From Carpediemonas membranifera (taxonomy: Eukaryota; Fornicata), in NCBI GenBank assembly GCA_019828565.1, contig JAHDYR010000025.1, positions 62,001-126,000 of the forward strand: a stretch of DNA of 64,000 bases, in the 5' to 3' direction. Shown here one piece after another: positions 45,169 to 54,227 of this stretch. Made by a program: the position numbers and the translations under genes. Every line of letters starts with the position of its first letter. The stretch's first letter is position 1. The notes below the pieces were generated by a model, which saw only the letters and a list, made by a program, of their open reading frames with translations, did no database searches and was not told where the DNA came from.

Positions 45169-47229
45169 TCACTTCTTCTTGGTTGGCCGCTTGCCCTTTG
45201 CCGACCGCTCCCGTGAGTTTTCCTCGCTGACTTGGACCTCCTCATCGATGCCGTTGTTCTGACTGCCCCCGATAGTCTGCACAAAGCGAGTTATCCTTCG
45301 GCGGCAAAGCACCGATTCATTCGAATCCTTGATCTGTTTTGCCATGCCCTCGAGATTATTTCTGTATCCGTTCAAATATTCCTCGACCCCAGTGCGGATC
45401 TCGACCAGGCTGGCCTTGAGCTCATCAAATGCCTTGCGGAAATCGACCAGACAATTCGGAGTCACCAGAGTCAGCGCACCGATTGCCCTGGAGTGGGAAC
45501 ACCCGCCATCGGCGATTTCAGTGACAACCGGCTCGGTTTCACAGACGAACGGCACGCATGGCTTGCCAGCCCGAGCCCTGTAACCGCGATAGACTGCCTG
45601 GACGATCGTCGCAGCGCGGTTGAGGCGCTCCCATGCGGAGTAGACGATAGAGACCGTCTGGGTCAGATCCATCCCAGATTGAGTAGGAACGTTAAAGTCA
45701 GACATGTCTGCGATCGCCTTCGTCAGTCTCCGGGCTCTTAGGAGGCAGGAATCAATCGCCGCGAGCTCCCCCTTCGCCTCATTCCGCAGCCGATCGTTCA
45801 GCGCCCTGGTCGCAGCGTTCATCTCCTGCAGAGCCAGGTTATCCTTACGGGCCCGGGTGGCGGCAGTCATGAGGGTCCTGATCCGCAGCCGACGCTCCTT
45901 CACTTGCTGTTGTAGGCGAGAAATGTGGTCTAGCAGGCTGGACTGGAGCGCGATGAGCTCGCCGACACGCTGGCTCTTGGCACCCATCGGTCTGTTGTTG
46001 TCAAGGAGGCGCTCGAGCTTAGTAGCCTGGTCGAGAAGGATGTCGCACGTGTCAGTCAGTGTGCGAAGTTCGATTAGCTCAGTGGAGAGATCCTCCTCCC
46101 GAACGGCGCAGGCGTTGAGCATGATGGCTGCGGCGACGTCGGTGTCTCTGACAGTCGTGCGGTCGACCTCGAGTGCCTCAGGCTCCTCGGGCCAGTCTAT
46201 CGGCTCCTGGGTCGACTCAGCCGCCTTGAGGTTGCGGGCCTGCTGGGTCTGCTCGCCGTTGATCAGCTCTGCCTCAACGTCGTGGGATCTCACCTGGCCG
46301 GGTTCGATGGCAGTAGCAAGGGTCATGCCGGTGACACGCGACACATACGAAGCGCCGTCGTCTTCGTCGTCCGGGTCGTCGAGGGCGGAGTCCTCTGAGC
46401 TGACGACTACGACCTTCTTGGCAGTCTTCCTGCCACGGCCACCGCGCATGTTAGCAGCATTCGGGTCTGCAAACAGGCTCTGGGCGACCCGCTGGATCTC
46501 CTCCCACGTCCAGTCGCTGGGCTGATGTCTTGCCCCCACGACGGACAGGTACCTTGTGTGGGGGTCACCCACTGGGAGGTCCGGCACTCTCCGGTGGATT
46601 CCAGCCCTCCTGCGAGCATACAGGAGGTCGTCTGGCTTGATCTGGGCGTTCTTCCACTCCCTGCGGGCGAAGGGCGTGTGGGCTGCCAGACTGACTTCCA
46701 GCTGCGATAGCTCGTTCTGGAGGGCGAGGGCGAGGGGACGGAGGCTCGCGCCTGACGCATTCCATCTTCTCAGCAACGGTCCAAGCTGGAACCGCGTTTC
46801 TCTGAGCCTGTATGCGCGGTTCTCGGAAGCAAGAGTGTCGGCGATACGACGGGCGTCAGCGATCTCACTGTCGCCAATACCAGGGTCAACTTCATGCTGT
46901 GGTTCATTGTCTATGTCGGCACTGGCGTTACGGCGCCGTGTGGCGAAGATGAGGGCGTCGAGGAGCACGAAGCGGTGGTCAAGGAGGATATGGTACTGCT
47001 GAAGTGGAGGCAGCATCTCGCTCAGCTCAATGACGCGAGAAGTACGTACACTGACATTTGACGAGATGCTTTGGAGTTCAGAGTCCAGCTGAGTGAGTTT
47101 CTGCTTGAGGTCGTTCAATGTCTGCGTTTCAGCTCCTTCTGGGAGAAGAGGAAGGTGCATGGAGGTAGAGTATACGTCAAGATGGCGCTTGCAATCCTCT
47201 ATCTGTTCATCCAAGCCCTCTTGTTCCAT
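45169..47229 (-). CDS. Coiled-coil protein with an IQ motif
   Basis: 686 residues from ATG 47229 (an upstream in-frame TTG is not used). Long Leu/Arg/Glu-rich helices dominate residues 20-130 and 370-560. Around residue 545 the segment AATIVQAVYRGYRARAG fits the IQ pattern (IQ-x3-RG-x3-R with V for I), a calmodulin-binding helix. A basic/acidic linker (GRGRKTAKKVVVV then D/E-rich) lies near residue 290 and the C-terminus is very basic. Likely cytoskeletal or flagellar-apparatus associated, by analogy only. It is the first of a run of four minus-strand genes. Confidence 0.65.
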   Translation of the reverse strand: MEQEGLDEQIEDCKRHLDVYSTSMHLPLLPEGAETQTLNDLKQKLTQLDSELQSISSNVSVRTSRVIELSEMLPPLQQYHILLDHRFVLLDALIFATRRRNASADIDNEPQHEVDPGIGDSEIADARRIADTLASENRAYRLRETRFQLGPLLRRWNASGASLRPLALALQNELSQLEVSLAAHTPFARREWKNAQIKPDDLLYARRRAGIHRRVPDLPVGDPHTRYLSVVGARHQPSDWTWEEIQRVAQSLFADPNAANMRGGRGRKTAKKVVVVSSEDSALDDPDDEDDGASYVSRVTGMTLATAIEPGQVRSHDVEAELINGEQTQQARNLKAAESTQEPIDWPEEPEALEVDRTTVRDTDVAAAIMLNACAVREEDLSTELIELRTLTDTCDILLDQATKLERLLDNNRPMGAKSQRVGELIALQSSLLDHISRLQQQVKERRLRIRTLMTAATRARKDNLALQEMNAATRALNDRLRNEAKGELAAIDSCLLRARRLTKAIADMSDFNVPTQSGMDLTQTVSIVYSAWERLNRAATIVQAVYRGYRARAGKPCVPFVCETEPVVTEIADGGCSHSRAIGALTLVTPNCLVDFRKAFDELKASLVEIRTGVEEYLNGYRNNLEGMAKQIKDSNESVLCRRRITRFVQTIGGSQNNGIDEEVQVSEENSRERSAKGKRPTKKK

Positions 47230-47416
47230 GAAATTCTCGTTCGTCAAATTGTGGCCTTATCCTGCAGAGTGATCACTGGCAGGCCCGACTGCCTCGGCCA
47301 ACAAGTCCTGCCCAGTATAGTGTCTCAAGCATCCCGAAATAGCATTGCATTGTTTCCAAGGACCCAATCCGGTCTTCAGGCTCGAATGCGAACAACAGCA
47401 CAACCGTTCACATCAT

Positions 47417-47953
47417 TTAATCCACGGGGTCGAACACGTCGGAGTCCTTGAGGAAGGGGTACTTCTCCTTGAGCTCGCTGATCTCCGACGGAGACCAGTC
47501 CATGGGGATGTTGAAGAGACGGCGGACCTCCTTGGGGGTCTTGCCACGCATCATGTTGGCGACGAAGTCGATGCCAGCGTCGGTGAGGAGGTCCATCTGG
47601 AGGAAGTCGGACGCAATCATCGTGCCGAAAATCTCGGGCTGGTTGTTCGCGTTGAACATGGTCTTCTCGAAGCGGCGGAGCTCACTATCCTCACTGTTGT
47701 CGTCAGAGCGCGGCACATCGAGCCAAGACTTGATCTTCTGCCAGATAGCAGTTGTCACAGGGATTTCGTGGGGGCCCTCGGAGCCGGCGCAAGCGTCAGC
47801 GAAGAATCTGGACTCCTCAATGAGGCGGTTCTTGTCATATTCAACTCTCTCTCCATCGGAAAGCTTAATCTGGATAACGCCGGCGTCTTCAGCCATGTCG
47901 TACTCGTATGACTGCCTCGACTCCCGGACGACAATCGATCTCGACGCAGCCAT
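47417..47953 (-). CDS. SKP1: SKP1 family, SCF ubiquitin-ligase adaptor
   Basis: 178 residues from ATG 47953. The N-terminal BTB/POZ-like part shows IQIKLSDGERVEYDK with a later IPVTTAIWQKIKSWLDV. The C-terminal Skp1 dimerisation/F-box-binding part shows NQPEIFGTMIASDFLQMDLLTDAG, DFVANMMRGKTPKEVRRLFNI and a final helix. Length and order match eukaryotic SKP1 (about 160-180 residues), which links CUL1 to F-box proteins. The usual Trp-Cys C-terminal end is replaced by KYPFLKDSDVFD, so it may be a divergent paralogue. Confidence 0.85.
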   Translation of the reverse strand: MAASRSIVVRESRQSYEYDMAEDAGVIQIKLSDGERVEYDKNRLIEESRFFADACAGSEGPHEIPVTTAIWQKIKSWLDVPRSDDNSEDSELRRFEKTMFNANNQPEIFGTMIASDFLQMDLLTDAGIDFVANMMRGKTPKEVRRLFNIPMDWSPSEISELKEKYPFLKDSDVFDPVD

Positions 47954-48199
47954 GACACGCTGACAAAATCTCTGAATATCGGTCCCACGCCCTACCTGTT
48001 GTCGAACCCTCTTTCAACCATCTATTATCGCACCATGCAGCGTCACACTGGACGGGTTCAAGGCATGCATGCCAGTAGTCGGCACCAAACTCGACGTCCG
48101 TGCCTCGATTACGCACGGGGGCACCAATGAGGGTCCATTGTCGCACAATGCCCTGTGCCATGCTTTATGCTTCACCGTTCCTGGACATCACCAGAACCA

Positions 48200-49003
48200 T
48201 CATATGATCGAGCTCGCCCGCCGGACCCGCATGCTCACGTTCTCAATCAGACTGGCAATCAAGCCCTCGACCTCATCGCGTTCAGCAACCTCAGTCTGGA
48301 GTGCCAGTGCGGCCCCCTGCTGGAACTCAGCCATAGCCTGCTTCATCCGGGTCTCGCGGGCCTCGTTGCGGGTCTTCAGCTCATCCACCGCAGCCCGGGC
48401 CTTCCCTATGGTCTTATCAACCTTATCCTGCATGTTCCGTGCCCACTTCTCGTCGTCAACCTTGTCCTGACGCAACCTAAGCCGCAACTCGATCACAGCC
48501 TGATTCATGTGGGCCGTGGAGTACTTATGGTCCCTCAGCCGTGCACTCCGAGTCAGCCGTTCCTCGTCGTCTGCGTCGCTCTCGTCCAGGGCCTCCAGCC
48601 GGAACTCGAGGGCTTGGTGCATGCGACGCTCCATGTCCTGCAGGTCGTCGTGCTCGCGCTGGATGATAGCATTGACGTTCGAGAGTGTGCGGACCATCTG
48701 TGCGTCGTTTTGGATGTTGCGCGAGGCGTGCGAGGCTGCCCGCATCTCATGGAGTTCCGCCTCAACTTCTGCAATGGCATGCTCCATCTTGAAGAGCGTT
48801 GGTTGCCGCTCAATGTACGTATGGTTCATCCTGTTCGTGATATCGCGGAGTTCCATCAATATTTCCTCTTCTGAGCGAGAGCGGTATGAGTTAAGCTGGG
48901 AGTCCAGTGATTGTAGCCTGTCGATGACGGAATGCATGCGCGGATTGGTGGCACCTGATGTGTACCTTGAATCATACTGTAGCGAAGGCATGAAAGTCTG
49001 CAT
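48200..49003 (-). CDS. Coiled-coil protein, SF-assemblin/giardin-like
   Basis: 267 residues from ATG 49003. A short head (MQTFMPSLQYDSRYTS) is followed by an almost unbroken coiled coil starting IDRLQSLDSQLNSY and ending LQTEVAERDEVEGLIASLIENV. Length, head-plus-rod layout, and these start and end patterns resemble SF-assemblin and beta-giardin, which form striated fibres at flagellar roots. Similarity is by eye; a generic coiled-coil protein is the alternative. Confidence 0.45.
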   Translation of the reverse strand: MQTFMPSLQYDSRYTSGATNPRMHSVIDRLQSLDSQLNSYRSRSEEEILMELRDITNRMNHTYIERQPTLFKMEHAIAEVEAELHEMRAASHASRNIQNDAQMVRTLSNVNAIIQREHDDLQDMERRMHQALEFRLEALDESDADDEERLTRSARLRDHKYSTAHMNQAVIELRLRLRQDKVDDEKWARNMQDKVDKTIGKARAAVDELKTRNEARETRMKQAMAEFQQGAALALQTEVAERDEVEGLIASLIENVSMRVRRASSII

Positions 49004-49128
49004 AGGACGTTTTCGGCCCTCGTCAACGTCGCCAAATCTTCGAGATGACGCAGTTTAGCCAATGAAGTGCCGCACAGCAATCGGGACGCATTTTACAACA
49101 AGATCAGCAGGTTAGCTCGTCTTCACGG

Positions 49129-50175
49129 TCACCCCCGGTCCAGCAGGATGCTCTCCTTCTCCCGCAGACGCTGGTCCATTTGGACGAGAATGGCGGCAAG
49201 GCGGCTGAACTTGGACTCGGCCTCACCGATCCTGGCGTCCACATCAGCGGCACTGATGCCGTCGATCTTATCCGTCAGTCGCCCGACAGCAGCTTCAAGT
49301 CTCGCCAGCCGTCCCTCTACACCCTTGTCGCTGTGGCCTCGGTCTCGGGGCACCGCGGGCCGGTGCTGGGCCGCCTGTTTCGACTCCCGCGCTGGTTCAG
49401 GTTGTTGGATATGTTGCACGGTGATTGACTCAGGCGCGCGGGAAACAACCTCTTCTGCCTCAGCGCTATGCCGGAGAGAGGACTGCCGCTCCTGAGGCCG
49501 CCTGGCCTGAGCAGGCGTAACCCTCTTCGTGCTAGGCGGCGGCGTGGCCATTGTCGCGAGGCACTCACCGAAGGCGTCCCTCTGCCCGGAGTTCCTCGCC
49601 GGGGTTCGCATTGAGTCGACATAGCGAGAAGTCAGACCGTGGTGCCCGTTCTCAGGCGACCCCTTGGTGAGGATATCCCGGGTCAGATCCTCGAGGCCCC
49701 TTGTGATTGTCGCATAGACCGACGTGTCCCGAGTTAGGTCACTGGCATTCATCGGGGAGTGCTCAGCCACAATACGGGGCGGCGGAGTGACATATACTGA
49801 TGTGGGGGCACGGGCATGGCTGTTGGGCGTGTCAATCACGTTGACCTCACCGATGCGGGCGGACAGTGTGAGGAGGTCCGACATGTCGTCCGATTTCACG
49901 GGAAGTGAGAATCGTACGTTCTTGGTCGTTATGCTTGATGCAAAATCTTGGTCGTCCGCAGCGTCTTGTTCCTCCTGAGCATCGTCGCCAGCAGCATCGT
50001 AGTCGTCCATCGTTAAGTCGGCAGCAGTCATGAAACGAGGCGTTTCTTCAGAAGAATAGGAGTTAAATTCGTCATACATATCATCTTCCCGATGCGGATC
50101 GAGATATATGTCCATGGTTCGGGAAATGTCCGGGCTGCGCCTGTTGCAGTTTAAGGACCGCGCAAAAATCGTCAT
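49129..50175 (-). CDS. Disordered protein with C-terminal coiled coil, unknown
   Basis: 348 residues from ATG 50175; ATG 50115 (MDIYLDPHRED) is an alternative start. Acidic N-terminus, a Thr/Pro-rich middle with several S/T-P sites, and a C-terminal helix (GRLARLEAAVGRLTDKIDGI) likely to oligomerise. No family recognised. It is divergent from the P4-ATPase gene. Confidence 0.55.
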   Translation of the reverse strand: MTIFARSLNCNRRSPDISRTMDIYLDPHREDDMYDEFNSYSSEETPRFMTAADLTMDDYDAAGDDAQEEQDAADDQDFASSITTKNVRFSLPVKSDDMSDLLTLSARIGEVNVIDTPNSHARAPTSVYVTPPPRIVAEHSPMNASDLTRDTSVYATITRGLEDLTRDILTKGSPENGHHGLTSRYVDSMRTPARNSGQRDAFGECLATMATPPPSTKRVTPAQARRPQERQSSLRHSAEAEEVVSRAPESITVQHIQQPEPARESKQAAQHRPAVPRDRGHSDKGVEGRLARLEAAVGRLTDKIDGISAADVDARIGEAESKFSRLAAILVQMDQRLREKESILLDRG

Positions 50176-50559
50176 ATTGGGAGGAGTTTACGGCCCGGCA
50201 AGGTTTCTATACCGCGCGTTGAGTGTCCCATGCTAAGAATTCCCGCCCATGCTACGGACGACCAATTCAAGGCAGCTGGGCGTATCTGTCTCACCCTGCC
50301 TCTGTGCATGCTGTCACTCATCAGTCTGGGACCATGTAGACCATCAGTTTTGAGAAGTAGTAATGAGAGTATTTTCCGGATGCGAGATAACTGGTTCACC
50401 CAGTGGGCGTGAATGGCTTCGGACACCATTTCCACAAATTCGACCCTCGTCCATAGTATCCGCGGAGAGCAACTGTCTGCCGCCTACCCGTCGGATATCG
50501 CCAGAAACGGCGGCGCTTAACCTGCACTTAAGCCTCGACGACCGAACGCCAATTTGCCA

Positions 50560-53500
50560 ATGCGATTCCCCTGGACCAAGGAAAGGGATCGTGAAATCTG
50601 TTTGTAGCATCTCCACTCTTCTTATGCAGCCATTGGCTCCAAGGCAACCCGGCGCCATTTCCCCAAAAACCAAATCCGTAATACAAAGTACCGCTGGTGG
50701 TCATTCATCCCCAAGAACCTATTCGAGCAGTACACGCGTTTCTCCAACGCCTATTTCCTCATCGTAGCCTGCCTCCAGCTGTGGAGCGCGATCACCCCCG
50801 TGAACCCCATCACCACTTGGGGGCCTCTCATCTTCGTGACGTCCGTCACAGCGGTCAAGGAGCTGGCCGATGATCTGCGCCGCTGGTGGTCCGACTATCG
50901 GGCCAACTCCCGCAAGTACGTTGTCTACCGCGATGGCCAGCAGCGCTCGATCTCGTCCTCCAAGATCTCAGTTGGCGACATCCTCAAGCTCCACGAAGAA
51001 GAGGAGGCGCCTGCTGACTGCATCATCATCAAGAGCAGCGACACAGAGAACGGCACAGCCTTCATCACGACCGCCAACCTCGACGGGGAGACCGATCTGA
51101 AGGAACGCATGGCCGCCAAGCCCACTTATACCCTTACCGACGCCGCCATTGAGTCATTCCGTGGCGTCATCACCTGCCCTCCGCCCAACGACATCGTCTG
51201 GCGCTTTGACGGCCAGCTCTCGTGCGAGATCGCCCCCAAGGACCCTGCCCTCGCACCTCCCGAGGCCGAAATGGACTCGCACGCTGAGCAGACGCCCAAC
51301 CTCTCGCCCCCGACCCCTCTGATGGCAGAAAACATGGTCCTGCAGGGCACGTCGCTCAAGAACACCGGCCACGTCTACGGCGTCGTCGTGTTCACTGGCA
51401 ATCAGACGAAGCTCGGCATGAACAAGCGCGTGCCCCCCAGCAAGGCCACCAAGGCCGACAAGGTTATTAACTGCAGCGCCGCCGCCGTGTTTGCGATGCA
51501 GTGGATGTTTGTCGCGTCGTACTCTGTGGTCGGCCTGTGGCGCGAGTACCGCGTCATGCCCGACGAGTGGTACCTCAACTTCAACACCGACCAGGCCCCC
51601 TGGTACGAGCCTATCGTCATCCCGCTGCGTTTCTTCCTCCTCATGACGTATTGCATCCCCATCTCCTTCAAGGTTACTCTCGATCTCTGCAAGACCATTT
51701 ACGCGTTTATGATTAACATGGACCGCGACATGGTGAACCAGAAGACTGGGTCGGGTGTGTCGGCCAAGAACACCGGCATCATCGAGGACCTAGGCCAGAT
51801 CCAGCACGTCTTCACCGATAAGACGGGCACCCTCACGGAGAACGTCATGGTCTTCAAGAAGGTCTCTATCAACGGCACCCAGTACGGCGAGGGTGTCGCT
51901 GCATCAGCCCTTGACGACCGCACACTCGCAGAGAAGGTCTCCGCGGGCGACCCGCATGTCCTGTGGTTCCTCCGTGTACTCGGCCTCTGCCACACCGTGG
52001 ACGTTGACGAGGCCGATAAGGCTACCATCCTCCGGGGCGAGGCGTACAAGGCGACGAGCCCCGACGAGTTTGCCCTCGTCCACGCCGCCTGCCGCATGGG
52101 CGTCGCATTCGTGGGCTCGGACCGGTTGACGACGTCGATTGCTCTCCATGCCGGCAACAACACCACGCCCAAGGTGGAGAAGTATGAGCTGCTGGAGGTG
52201 CTGGAGTTCACGTCGGACCGTAGACGGATGTCCGTTATCCTCAGGGACCCCGCAGGCCAGGTCATCCTCCTCACCAAGGGCGCAGACGACATCGTCCTCG
52301 GCCGCCTCTCTCGCAACGACGAGAAGACCAGCCGCATCCGTGGGGTTACGGACAGACACCTCGCATCCTACGGCAACACCGGCCTGCGGACGTTGACCAT
52401 CGCCATGCGCAACATCCCCGCTGAGGAGTTCGCCCAGTGGCGCAAGGACTACGACTCGGCCTCCACCCAGCTCGTCGGCCGGGATCGGCTGAGGAACGAG
52501 CTGATGGACATGATCGAGACCGACCTGACCCTCCTCGGGGTAACGGCCATCGAGGACCAGCTCCAGGAGGGCGTGCCCGACACCATCGCCTTCCTCAGAC
52601 AGGCCGGAATCCGGTTCTGGATGCTCACTGGCGACAAGCTCGAGACTGCCCGTCAGATCGCCCTCTCCTGCAAGCTGATGGCTGAGACGGCTGCCTTCAT
52701 CCTTGTGGCCGGTACCAACGAAGATGAGGTCGTATCATCCCTCGAGAAAGCCGCCGTGACCTATGACCGTGCCCGGGAGGGTGGCAGGGAGGCTATCCTC
52801 GCTGTCACGGGCCCCACCTTCAAGCACGTTGAGGAGAGCAAAACAGCCCGCGTGGCATTCCGCCGACTGGGCCTCAAATGCGACTCCGTTGTATGCTCCC
52901 GCATGGCGCCGACCCAGAAGGCCCAGGTGGTCCGTCTGATCAAGCGGACGGGCGTCATGACCCTCGCCATCGGCGACGGCGGCAACGACATCTCCATGAT
53001 CCAGGAGGCGCATGTCGGCGTGGGTCTCGAGGGCCGCGAGGGTCTCCAGGCAGCCCGGGCCGCGGACTTCAGCATGGGCGGGTTCCGGTTCCTCAAGCGG
53101 CTGCTCACCTTCCACGGCCGCTACAGCTACCTCCGGTCCGCCTGGATTGTGCAGTACTCCTTCTACAAGTCAGTCATCATTGGGGTCGGCCAGATCTCCT
53201 ACAACATCCTGGCAGCGTTCAGTGGGGCCTCCCTCATGATGTCGAACGACCTGACCCTGTACAACCTCGCGTACACGTTCCTCCCGCCTCTCGTCTACAC
53301 GCTCGACCGGGACGTCCCAGCCCTCTGCCCGATGGAGTATCCTGAGCTTTACAAGCAGAGCCAGAAGTCGAAGGACCACTCCTACCTCACCTGGTTCTTG
53401 TGGATCGCCCGCGGACTCTACCACGTCTTCGTCATCGAGGCGGTGCTCTACGTCGTCGGGTCGGCGTGGGTCCAGTCGGACGGGTCTCCCGTCGACAAGA

Positions 53501-53865
53501 GCATCATCGCGGAGACCCACATCGTGTCCCTGATGACACTGCAGCTCGTCACCCAGCTGACGGACCTCCACACATGGAACCTGGTCACCCTGCTCGTCGT
53601 CCTGCTCTCGTACGGCTCGCTCTGGGCGTTCCACGCCTTCATGTGCGTCCTCTTCCCCACGAAGGACCTCTACGGCGTTCTTCGCAGAACGTTTGTCGAC
53701 CCCCAGTTCTGGATGGCCATCGTGCTCATCGTGACGTTCGCCTACGTCCCCATCATCGCCTTCAGGACGGCGCGGCAGATCGTCCGCCCCCGCCTGTCGG
53801 ACACCCTCAGGTTCAACAACGCCGTGGCGTGGTCCGTCGGCCGGAAGAGCATCCGTGGCATGTAA
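50560..53865 (+). CDS. P4-type ATPase, phospholipid flippase
   Basis: Proposed exons 50560-50590 and 50630-53865 around a 39-nt intron, giving 1,088 residues; the conserved N-terminal stretch (TKYRWWSFIPKNLFEQYTR) lies upstream of the first ATG of the main frame and needs the intron to reach a start. P4 features: LDGETDLKER in the actuator domain, PISFKVTLD in TM4 (P4-type PISL-like motif in place of a cation site), phosphorylation site FTDKTGTLTE with Asp407, TSPDEFALV, and GDGGNDISMIQEAHVGVGLEG in the P domain. About ten membrane segments. It moves aminophospholipids to the cytosolic leaflet in secretory or plasma membranes, usually with a CDC50 partner. Confidence 0.92.
50591..50629 (+). 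other. 39-nt intron (inferred), P4-ATPase gene
   Basis: GTGAAATCTG at the 5' end and CTTCTTATGCAG at the 3' end. Its removal avoids an in-frame TAG at 50605 and links ATG 50560 in frame to the conserved P4 N-terminus. The 5' site is non-consensus (GTGAAA), so the exact donor is less sure than the acceptor. Confidence 0.55.
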
Positions 53866-54227
53866 TGGGCAACTGTAGTGTGATAAATGGCATTCTTACG
53901 ATGCTTGATGTTTAAAAATAGATGATGTGGTCAAATTGTATCTCACTGTAGACATGTCAGTGTAATCTCTACGAATGCGGCCATACCCAATTCAACCCAT
54001 CATTTTGCAATGTTGTGGCGAACCGAGAGGATGCATTATGCCTGCACCGAGTTCTGCGACTGTAGTGCAATTCAAAGCTGGACAGATTCCATGAATGCCA
54101 CGTGATCCGCATGTGTGCGCCAGGTTTATACAAGCCGGCGACTTCCAATCCCAAGATTGAGAAATTGATCTCGCCGAGATTTTTCTTAACCTGCACCGCC
54201 TGAAGATCGAACACTCGTGTTCTCGTC
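53866..54227. other. Intergenic region P4-ATPase / ABCA
   Basis: 362 bp with no open frame of interest; it holds the P4-ATPase 3' UTR and the ABCA promoter. No RNA gene was recognised. Confidence 0.5.
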
